Positions 34,213 to 41,978 of a stretch of DNA of 64,000 nt are shown here, piece by piece (the first letter of the stretch is position 1; every line of letters begins with the position of its first letter). Origin of the DNA: Bacillota bacterium (GTDB taxonomy: Bacteria; Bacillota; Clostridia; Acetivibrionales; DSM-1351); assembly GCA_023444055.1 (NCBI GenBank), contig JAEZRV010000023.1:122957-186956 (forward strand), read 5' to 3'. The notes under the pieces are model-generated. The model made no database searches and was not told the DNA's origin. It saw only the letters and a program-made list of their open reading frames with translations. The position numbers and the translations under genes were made by a program.

Positions 34213-36622
34213 CAAAAATCCTCCAGCGCTTTAATGTATCAGCTCCTAATAAATCAAGTTTCTTACAGAATTCCACCTCCTGTGGATTTACAGCTTCTGT
34301 ACGAAGAATATTGTCTGTATCTGTACTATAAACTTCAGCTACATTTTTCCCAATCTGCACTATTTCACCTGGATTAAAAAAGCTGAAGGACAGCCTGAAT
34401 TCAGGTAAAATCCTAATAAATTCCTCTTCGGGCAAGTTACACAATACATTATTTATGCCCTCTAAAAAATCCTTTTCATAGAAAACCACTTCCCGTGCTG
34501 TTGAAAAAAGTCCCTTTAAAAAGTTGGCAGATTCCAAGAATTTTTCACCTGTTCCATATAGATATCCTTCTGCCCTCTTTTTTATCTGTTCCTTCTCCAT
34601 TCTTCCCATTCCAAAAAGAAGTCCTATCGCTGCGCCTTCAACAGCACTGTTGCATAGCTTGCTTTTCGTAATATTCATAAGTGCTTCGGCAAAAATTTCA
34701 CTATCGAGATCTATATCTTTCTGCCTTGATATGTGATAGATGTCCTTAAGCTTTGAAATAACCTTATTTTCATTCTCTTTAGGAGTATCCGCCAAGGAAG
34801 ATATGAGTATTACGGCCTTGTTGTATGCCTGAAAAATAAGCTTTTTGATTTCATTATCATGGGTACTATACAGAATACTTCCTGCCCTATTTAAGAAATT
34901 TAAGTTATACGTACAATCAGCAACGGAAAAGAAAACTCCATCACTATCAATTTTATCTGACAACGCTGCTGATATCTCCTGTAGGTTATCCTCCAGCCCC
35001 ATCATAAATATGTCAATCATCAGCAGTGAAGCTTCTCCTGCATGATCTCCAATATCAGAAAGCTTTCTCCTTGCAGTTTCACCCGCCACCTCAACAAGGG
35101 AGCCACCATACACCGAGAGTTCTATCAAGCTGCTGTCTACAGAAGTATTCCACCTGTATTTCCATACTTCTCTCACTATATTTGTGTTCGTTCTCTTACT
35201 GAAATCAGGACCTTTAACCTTTTTACAAAAACCTGTATTAAGAAATGACATTATATTAAGAAACTTGCTACATTCTCTGTGCCTTTCGCTTTTATAAATA
35301 AACAGAGTAATTTCCTGCTCTGCAGAAGTATCAACTTTTAACTTAAAATATTTCGATTTTTCCCTGAAATCTTTAACAAGCGGCGGTACGTCAGCATTTC
35401 CGCATAGCTTGCCTATTTTTTTACCAGTAAGCATTTTGTATAAGGCCTCAAGTGGAGATTTATCAAAATAATTTAGTTCTCCTTTAACAAAGCAAGATTT
35501 TACCGAATCAATAAGCTCATAAACACCGCACCCAGATTTTTCTCTGAGTAACTTCAAACCATTAGCCATATTATAAGCTTCTATCTCATCAGCAGTTGAA
35601 ATTCCACCTTCCTTTTTCCGCAGATAACCTCCGCACTCGATTATGAAATTTAAAACAGCTTTTTCATATGGCTGGAGTTCATCAGACGAAATCCCCTCCC
35701 ATACCTTCTGATAAAAAGCAGGATGAGGCATGCCGCTGGCATAACCATTTAATTGATCGCTTTCTTCCATTGAATATGCCATAGCATAGGCTCCTGAGTC
35801 ACTCAGGTCTATATTTTTTATTTTTATATCTGTACTATTTTGCATCAAGTTTATAATCCCATAAGTATGAAATCCTCCTGTGACCACCAGTACTTTTTCA
35901 TACTTATCAATTGTTTTTAGGATATTCCTAGCCATAAAAGCCTCACGGGCAGAACAACCGTCAAGCTCAAGCATTTCTTTAGTATAGCCCACTCTTGATA
36001 GATAACAAAAGGCGAGCATATTCTTCACAAAATAGGCAGTATCGGTATTAATACCATCAAGCTCAAAAAGCTTCTCCCAGAGCTCACTGAAATCCCTGCA
36101 GCCTTCCTTTTCACACAGTCTTTTAAGATACGCTCCCCTTTGCATGAGATAATCATCGTTATAGCTCGTTTTTGGTGCATCACCATGAATCCCCTCAGAT
36201 TTACTGCTGTTTATCAGAATCTCAGGATACTGCAAATCTATAAACTCTGCAGTGATGCCTCTTTGTTTTGCTTCTCTTATGGCGACAAGTTCTGGTGAAT
36301 AATCAAGGAAGGGATAATAACACATATATTTCCCACCCTTTTCCCCTACAGCACCCTTTTTATCGGAATAGCTGTAATAAATGCATAAGGGAGCTTCACT
36401 TTCTTCATGTTCAATATACTTTAAAACAGGGTTGGTATCACTTGGCCCTTCAATCAGTATAATATCAGGGTTATAGGCATCAATAGTCTTCTTCAAATGA
36501 AAAGAACAAGCTGGACTATGGTGTCTTACAGGAAATAGAACCAGATTTGATTCCAGATTATATGCACTTTTAAAGAGCTCCTCTATTTCAGCCATCTCCT
36601 GGCTGCATAATAATCCTTCCAT
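34202..36622 (-). CDS. DUF5682-family protein (YehM-like)
   Basis: The product is 806 residues, without signal peptide or membrane helices. Conserved N-terminal motifs are 'FPVRHHSPAC' (about 30-39), 'IILIEGPSD' (about 54-62) and 'VVTGGFHTYGI' (about 246-256). Paired His and Glu motifs of this type recall the EreA/ChaN/TraB-TIKI enzyme folds, so an active site is possible; this is inference. The rest is mainly helical. It sits between the MoxR and VWA genes with overlaps on both sides (40 and 11 bases). The ATG is preceded by GAGGGCGG. This is the cassette's likely effector or substrate-handling subunit, not established. Confidence 0.82.
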   Translation of the reverse strand: MEGLLCSQEMAEIEELFKSAYNLESNLVLFPVRHHSPACSFHLKKTIDAYNPDIILIEGPSDTNPVLKYIEHEESEAPLCIYYSYSDKKGAVGEKGGKYMCYYPFLDYSPELVAIREAKQRGITAEFIDLQYPEILINSSKSEGIHGDAPKTSYNDDYLMQRGAYLKRLCEKEGCRDFSELWEKLFELDGINTDTAYFVKNMLAFCYLSRVGYTKEMLELDGCSAREAFMARNILKTIDKYEKVLVVTGGFHTYGIINLMQNSTDIKIKNIDLSDSGAYAMAYSMEESDQLNGYASGMPHPAFYQKVWEGISSDELQPYEKAVLNFIIECGGYLRKKEGGISTADEIEAYNMANGLKLLREKSGCGVYELIDSVKSCFVKGELNYFDKSPLEALYKMLTGKKIGKLCGNADVPPLVKDFREKSKYFKLKVDTSAEQEITLFIYKSERHRECSKFLNIMSFLNTGFCKKVKGPDFSKRTNTNIVREVWKYRWNTSVDSSLIELSVYGGSLVEVAGETARRKLSDIGDHAGEASLLMIDIFMMGLEDNLQEISAALSDKIDSDGVFFSVADCTYNLNFLNRAGSILYSTHDNEIKKLIFQAYNKAVILISSLADTPKENENKVISKLKDIYHISRQKDIDLDSEIFAEALMNITKSKLCNSAVEGAAIGLLFGMGRMEKEQIKKRAEGYLYGTGEKFLESANFLKGLFSTAREVVFYEKDFLEGINNVLCNLPEEEFIRILPEFRLSFSFFNPGEIVQIGKNVAEVYSTDTDNILRTEAVNPQEVEFCKKLDLLGADTLKRWRIFDGQ

Positions 36623-37698
36623 AAACCGCCCTCTTTAATTCCTTTATTTTTTATGACTATATTGAAATAGCTTTTGATTTTCTCCAAATCATCCCGATTT
36701 TCTTTTATAATCGCACCAAGTATGTTCTGAACCATGTTGTCCATATTTAATTTACCATTACCATAATAGTAACTGCTCATTGCAGACTGGTAATATACAG
36801 ATACTGCCTCAGCTGTGCTCATAACTGCTCCCGGCTTGTCTATCCTGCTTCCGTCACTTGAAATGCCTTCCCTCAATTCATGGAAAGTAGAAGCCAAGAT
36901 TTCAATTGCATCTCTGTCTACTTTGATATCAATACCGGAATTAACCAGAAGTCTGGACGATTCTTCCTCAATGATTTTAGCCTCAAGAGCCACATCATTT
37001 ATAGGGAATATAGTTTCAAAGTTAAATCTTCTTTTAAGAGCACTGCTCATTTCATTTACTCCACGGTCGCGAGTATTAGCTGTAGCAATAATATTAAAAC
37101 CCGGTTTTGCAAATAGAAACCCTTCATCACCAAATTCGGGAATACTCAGAACCTTGTCACTCATTACGCTAATCAAGCTATCCTGAACTTCAGCAGGACA
37201 TCTGGTTATTTCTTCGCATCTGGTTATAATTCCATTTTCCATTCCTACAAATAGCGGTGATGGTACTAAAGCTTCCTTTACAGGCCCCTTTGCAAGCAGC
37301 AATGCATAGTTCCAGGAATATTTAATCATGTCCTCAGTTGTACCTGCTGTACCCTGAATGGTGTTGGTACTGGTTCCGCTGATAGCAGCAGACAAAAGCT
37401 CACTTAGCATTGTCTTTGCCGTACCCGGTTCACCTACCAGCATAAGACCTCTGTTGCCGGCAAGAGTAACTATACACCTTTCTATGAGAGTATCATCCCC
37501 ATAGAACTTTTTCTTTATGGTTATTTTCTCACCATCTAGGCTCAAAAGCTTGTCACTGCCCAGAATAAATGTTCTAACTGCTTTTGGAGATAACCTCCAA
37601 TTTTCCGGTTTGGAACTGCTATCATTAATCCGGAGAGCTTCAAGTTCTTTCTTATAAAAAAGCTCAACGGGCGGCTTCATCATTTTTGACTTATCCAT
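36583..37698 (-). CDS. MoxR-type AAA+ ATPase (YehL-like)
   Basis: The product is 371 residues. Walker A is 'GEPGTAKT' (about 89-96). The Walker B region reads 'IITRCEEITRCP', with Glu-Glu where LDE is normal for MoxR, so the metal-coordinating Asp is replaced. Sensor 1 is 'ATANTRDRG' and the arginine finger 'LKRRFNF'. MoxR proteins use ATP to remodel partners with a VWA protein, encoded two genes on. AGGAG precedes the ATG; a purine-rich repeat region separates it from the DUF4132 gene. Second gene of the cassette. Confidence 0.88.
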   Translation of the reverse strand: MDKSKMMKPPVELFYKKELEALRINDSSSKPENWRLSPKAVRTFILGSDKLLSLDGEKITIKKKFYGDDTLIERCIVTLAGNRGLMLVGEPGTAKTMLSELLSAAISGTSTNTIQGTAGTTEDMIKYSWNYALLLAKGPVKEALVPSPLFVGMENGIITRCEEITRCPAEVQDSLISVMSDKVLSIPEFGDEGFLFAKPGFNIIATANTRDRGVNEMSSALKRRFNFETIFPINDVALEAKIIEEESSRLLVNSGIDIKVDRDAIEILASTFHELREGISSDGSRIDKPGAVMSTAEAVSVYYQSAMSSYYYGNGKLNMDNMVQNILGAIIKENRDDLEKIKSYFNIVIKNKGIKEGGLWKDYYAARRWLK

Positions 37699-37706
37699 AT
37701 GTTTCT

Positions 37707-37800
37707 CTCCTGTCTGACTACTATCTATATCTTATCTCCTATTTAGCTCCTGTCTGACTACTATCTGTCTCCTGTTTAACTCCTACCTATATCCTGTATA
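37707..37800 (-). repeat. Tandem GGAG-rich repeat before the MoxR gene
   Basis: AGATAGTAGTCAGACAGGAG occurs twice, with shorter degenerate copies of 'AGGAG(t/c)' about every 11-20 bases throughout this 120-base gap on the minus strand. It offers many ribosome-binding-like sites before the moxR-type start. Confidence 0.6.
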
Positions 37801-37820
37801 TCTCTACCTAACTCCGACTC

Positions 37821-40800
37821 CTATCTGTCTTTCTTCCAATCTTCTTTAACCCCTGTTTTAGAAACAGTTGCCCTGTCTACATCGTATAATATTTCGCTGA
37901 AAAACCGTGGAGCAACATCACTAGGTTTGAGCAAATTGTTATCTCCCACATTATCGTATATGTAACTGCCTCTCTTGACAGTGCCTGCACTATAAAAAAT
38001 CACCTCATAAACAGTTACATCTTCATTCTCATAACCTACTCCAACTCCACTGAATTGAAGTTCCGCACCTATACCAATTTTACTGTCTTCCTTGTAAAAG
38101 TTATAATAGCAGCCGCCATCCTGTACAGAGCCCTTATACCAGCCAAATTTGGTCAGTTTTCCAAGCAGGGAAAGACCATTAATGATTATGCCTCCAAACC
38201 TGACAACATATTTTTCTTCTCTTTCTTCTAGTGTTACCTTATAGACCTTTCTGGAAATCTGCTCAAAGGGCTGCTTGACTTCATAGTCCTCAAGCTGGCT
38301 TTTCCACTTAAGCAGGTCTTCTTCATCAAGCTCAATTGGATGAACTAAGCCTATCACCATATCATCAGCTAAGTCAAACTCATCTTCATCCTTTGTATTA
38401 TAACTGCCATCCTCCATATATCTGAAAGTATCCTTCAGCACACCCTCCTGATACGTTCCCCAAATAAGTCCAATGGCAAATTTGTGCATTATGGGATTTT
38501 TCACAAAAAGCTTGACCCATGACTCCTTTGTCCATTTTCTATCTGTGGAAAGAGCTGTCTCAAGACGGATGGTCTGAATACTCACAACTGATTTTAACTG
38601 TTTTTTAAGGTTTTTATACCCTTCTATCGCTAGCTTTGCCTTTTCCTCATCATCATTTTTTCCGGGTGACGGTAAGGCTTTTAACTTCTTATCATTTTCA
38701 TCAAATACTTCTAGCTCAAGGATTGGGCTCAGCACAACTTTGAACTTTCTAGAACCAAAGTCAAAGCTTTTTTCCCCTCTTTGATCAAAATCCAAATTAG
38801 GAACAATTTTATCGGACAGTTCTTCAGGATCAACACCCAGTTCTTTAGCCGCAAAAGCAAATGCTCCCAAGGCTGCTTCCTTTACCTGTCTGAATTTAAA
38901 CTTTCTTGAAATATTATCAATTATCATAAGTGAAAGAGAACTTCCGTTAAGCCCAAGTGCATTAACAGCCTCACAAGCAATAGCTCCTCTCGAAACCCCG
39001 GGCCACTCTTCAATTTTTTTCTTTAAAAGCAGAACAGCTCTTTCATCACCATGTATAGCGGCAAGTGACATTACCCATTTTTTCTTTGCTTCAGCACCAT
39101 TTTCAATCCACCTGTTAAGTATTTCAAAGGCAACATCTGACAAATCCTGCTGTGAAAGATAAGTACTAACTTTTTTTGCTTCTAGGCTTGTACCAATAAT
39201 ATTATTAGTTGCATAAGACAGAAGCAGATATTTCAGCAAATCTGTATCTGCTGCCTCCTCACCATCTTTAAACCTTATGGGTGAAATAGTTTCAAAATCA
39301 AGCCAGCCTAATGAGCCTCCCCTGGTTTTCTTCAGTCCTCTTTTACAATAATCTATTATATTGATATCTCCCTGTACCTCTTCACTTGCATCCCTAGTTA
39401 TTTTAAGAATATTTGCTATGGTGGTCTTAAGCTTGTCGCTCTTTTCTTTTTCCATGGCCTTATGAAGTAATTCCAAGGATTTCTCATCATTCCAAATTGA
39501 TAATATGTGTATAGCACACTCTCTGGCGGTCTGCTTCTTATTAGACAGTAACTTTTCTACTTCATTGAATGCTGCCCTGTAGCCTCCAAGCAAATCAATA
39601 ACCTTTTCTCTTACAGCCTTAGAGGTATCATTGGTGTATTCAATCAATAGCTTAGCAAATCTCGGTTTATCCACATTAAAGAATTCTTCCATCAAATACA
39701 CTCTTCCGTCAGCACTGCATTCACTTATGCACTGGATTACTTCATCAGCATTATTCTTTATCTCATCAGATATGTATGTACTTGCGACTTCTTTTCCCTT
39801 ATTGTAGTACTGTCCGCAAGCATATTCAGCTAATAAAGGTACTATACCATCTTTACCTGCGCCCGAGCTCTCAATAAGTTTTATTAACTTTGTGAATTCT
39901 TCCGGATTATTTTTCTTAAAAACATCATGTGCTATGTTTTCCAGAATATAATTGCTTTTGCTGTAGACAAAAAGACAGATACTTCTGTTATATAACGAAG
40001 ATACATTTTTTGTCCAAGAAATCCGTTTAAAAAAGTCACTGCTATTATACGAATATATTGTTTGTTTCCCCAGTATTTTTTTTGCACTTTCTTTTATTTC
40101 TACAAGTTCCTTTCTTCCAAACAAAAAGTCAATAAAGGAATCATAAATATTCTTTGGAATACTTAAATCATTAAAGAATTTTTCATATGCTTGAGCATAT
40201 GTATTTTCAACTTCCGAATAGCTCTCCCGGCTTTCATTCTGCTCCCATAAAAATCTATTTAGATATGTAGTTCCCCAGCTTGCATTCAGATTAACTGCCT
40301 TGTCAAATGCTCTCCTGTTTTTATTAAGCTCTTCCCGTATCATCGTATCAAAGTGACCTGAATTTTCAGCTGACCAGCTTCCTAGCCATGCAATATACAG
40401 TTCTCTAGGAATACCCATTACCTCTATAGCTTCAGATAAATCCATTGTATTCTTTTTTTCCGGTTCATTATAGGTGTCATTCTTTATAGCTGAATATATT
40501 GCATTTAAACTTTTTTGGTAATCCAGCATTACTATCAATTTTATGAAACGTCTTGCTACATTTGACTCATTAATAATCATATATGATACACCTAATAGAA
40601 GCTGCAGAATATAACTGTTTACAAACTTAAAATCAATAGCTTTAGCTATTTGAGGAATCATGTTGTCATTTATAAAAAAGCCACCATTAATGTACTTGAG
40701 CATTTGCTCCAAACCATCTGCCAGTATCTTATTGCCAAACATATCACAAAGACTATTTTTTATAACATTTTCAATCCATTCCTTAGTCTTCTTACTATTT

Positions 40801-41339
40801 CTCTTATCAAAACTCACTAACAAAGCTGAAAGATACAGTTTTGCATTTATGCTGCATTCTTGGTACACTTCTGACAATATACCACTTTCATTTTCATATA
40901 ACATTTTAATCTTATCAATAATAAACGTTTTGATGGTGAATTCTCTATTTACTGAATTCTCAATCATCCAACAAACTACAATAGGCTTTTGAATGTTATA
41001 ACTCAAAAGTTCATTAATACCGGTCCTGTTGAAGCCACGGAACGCATATGATAATGTATCAAAAAAGGATGCACCTCCAAGGTCAAGCATTATATTCAGG
41101 AACCGCTCATAATACTTATCTCCTGAGTCTTTCATAATTTGAAAAGTATTCCTTATTTTATTCTGGATATCATATGAGAGAGAGTTCATAACAATTCTTT
41201 TGGTTTTATCCAGTGGGTTCAGGTCTGCTATTTCACCTTTAAAAAACTTTATGTATTGATCGGAAAGTAAATTATTCACTCCTAACCCAGATAAGCAATC
41301 TGCCAATTTAGGTACCAGCACTATGTTTTCATTAGCCAT
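37821..41339 (-). CDS. Large DUF4132/HEAT-like protein (YehI-like)
   Basis: The product is about 1172 residues from ATG 41339. Residues about 550-900 are helical repeats of HEAT type ('AREKVIDLLGGYRAAFNEV', 'ECAIHILSIWNDEKSLELL'). The C-terminal 250 residues form a DUF4132 domain: 'FAIGLIWGTYQEGVL', 'IGLVHPIELDEEDLLKW', 'DYEVKQPFEQISRKVY'. E. coli YehI (once linked to molybdate as MolR) has similar size and domain. It is the first and largest gene of the cassette, probably a scaffold. Earlier in-frame starts (up to 41429) lie within a family-A element, whose leader frame ends overlapping this ATG (ATGGCTAATG). Confidence 0.85.
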   Translation of the reverse strand: MANENIVLVPKLADCLSGLGVNNLLSDQYIKFFKGEIADLNPLDKTKRIVMNSLSYDIQNKIRNTFQIMKDSGDKYYERFLNIMLDLGGASFFDTLSYAFRGFNRTGINELLSYNIQKPIVVCWMIENSVNREFTIKTFIIDKIKMLYENESGILSEVYQECSINAKLYLSALLVSFDKRNSKKTKEWIENVIKNSLCDMFGNKILADGLEQMLKYINGGFFINDNMIPQIAKAIDFKFVNSYILQLLLGVSYMIINESNVARRFIKLIVMLDYQKSLNAIYSAIKNDTYNEPEKKNTMDLSEAIEVMGIPRELYIAWLGSWSAENSGHFDTMIREELNKNRRAFDKAVNLNASWGTTYLNRFLWEQNESRESYSEVENTYAQAYEKFFNDLSIPKNIYDSFIDFLFGRKELVEIKESAKKILGKQTIYSYNSSDFFKRISWTKNVSSLYNRSICLFVYSKSNYILENIAHDVFKKNNPEEFTKLIKLIESSGAGKDGIVPLLAEYACGQYYNKGKEVASTYISDEIKNNADEVIQCISECSADGRVYLMEEFFNVDKPRFAKLLIEYTNDTSKAVREKVIDLLGGYRAAFNEVEKLLSNKKQTARECAIHILSIWNDEKSLELLHKAMEKEKSDKLKTTIANILKITRDASEEVQGDINIIDYCKRGLKKTRGGSLGWLDFETISPIRFKDGEEAADTDLLKYLLLSYATNNIIGTSLEAKKVSTYLSQQDLSDVAFEILNRWIENGAEAKKKWVMSLAAIHGDERAVLLLKKKIEEWPGVSRGAIACEAVNALGLNGSSLSLMIIDNISRKFKFRQVKEAALGAFAFAAKELGVDPEELSDKIVPNLDFDQRGEKSFDFGSRKFKVVLSPILELEVFDENDKKLKALPSPGKNDDEEKAKLAIEGYKNLKKQLKSVVSIQTIRLETALSTDRKWTKESWVKLFVKNPIMHKFAIGLIWGTYQEGVLKDTFRYMEDGSYNTKDEDEFDLADDMVIGLVHPIELDEEDLLKWKSQLEDYEVKQPFEQISRKVYKVTLEEREEKYVVRFGGIIINGLSLLGKLTKFGWYKGSVQDGGCYYNFYKEDSKIGIGAELQFSGVGVGYENEDVTVYEVIFYSAGTVKRGSYIYDNVGDNNLLKPSDVAPRFFSEILYDVDRATVSKTGVKEDWKKDR

Positions 41340-41340
41340 A

Positions 41341-41410
41341 TATATGTCCATGCTCCACATGTAGCACAAAACACCATGAAAGAATTGGCATGGACTCGTC
41401 ACCTCCTTTG
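41341..41410 (-). repeat. Family-A SD-ATG hairpin element abutting the DUF4132 gene
   Basis: On the minus strand AAAGGAGGTG, 9 bases, then GTCCATGC paired with GCATGGAC (41388-41395 with 41346-41353). The ATG opens a 19-residue frame (MPILSWCFVLHVEHGHIYG) whose stop overlaps the DUF4132 start codon, so leader and main frame could be coupled. Confidence 0.7.
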
Positions 41411-41505
41411 TACAGTTTCTTGTAGACATAATCTCCTCAAGTTGTAATCTAATAATAACATTTTCACATACTAGCTGTATAAGGTCAATATCTACATAAC
41501 GATGT

Positions 41506-41655
41506 TTACTTTAAAATATTTAGTCTTTTAATTTCTGCATTTAATTCAATCTCTTTATCAGCTGATGTAGCTAAACAATTATTTGTTTTAATATTACTAC
41601 CACAACTTGTTAATGTTATTAAAAGCATCAGAATAAAAATTACTTTTTTAATCAT
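41506..41655 (-). CDS. Small lipoprotein, 49 residues
   Basis: It begins 'MIKKVIFILMLLITLTSCGS': basic start, hydrophobic core, lipobox LTSC. The mature part is only about 32 residues (ending 'KRLNILK'). AAGGATG is 8 bases before the ATG. It would be anchored on the outer face of the membrane. Family unknown. It lies between the nrdJ terminator and the cassette on the same strand. Confidence 0.65.
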   Translation of the reverse strand: MIKKVIFILMLLITLTSCGSNIKTNNCLATSADKEIELNAEIKRLNILK

Positions 41656-41773
41656 AGTCGCACATCCTTATAAATAAATTAATTTATATGTAAGTGTATA
41701 CGAAAACAATGTTAATTGAAAATTTTTTACATACCTATTTATACAATGTTAGATAAAGAAAAAATTATAAAAG

Positions 41774-41806
41774 AAAACAGGATGAATTAATTTTCATCCT
41801 GTTTTT
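41774..41806. terminator. Terminator downstream of nrdJ
   Basis: AAACAGGATGAA pairs with TTCATCCTGTTT across a 6-base loop, with T tracts on both strands. It is about 170 bases past the nrdJ stop. No gene is seen between them (41807-41978). Confidence 0.75.
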
Positions 41807-41978
41807 CATAAAAAATTTTGAATTCATAAAAACTCTTTAATATCAATCCTTGCATAGATTCTTTAACTAATTATTTTGAATTATATGCTATTGCTATGCA
41901 TTTACTGCATATATTTTGACGATATTTCTTCAAACCTGCTTTGTAAGCAAATTTTAGCCAAAACAATATGTCCTGGTA

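Noticed and set aside
41340..41429. A 30-residue longer DUF4132 protein starting at 41429.
   Set aside because: The added codons lie in a dispersed hairpin element whose own ribosome binding site fits a different frame.
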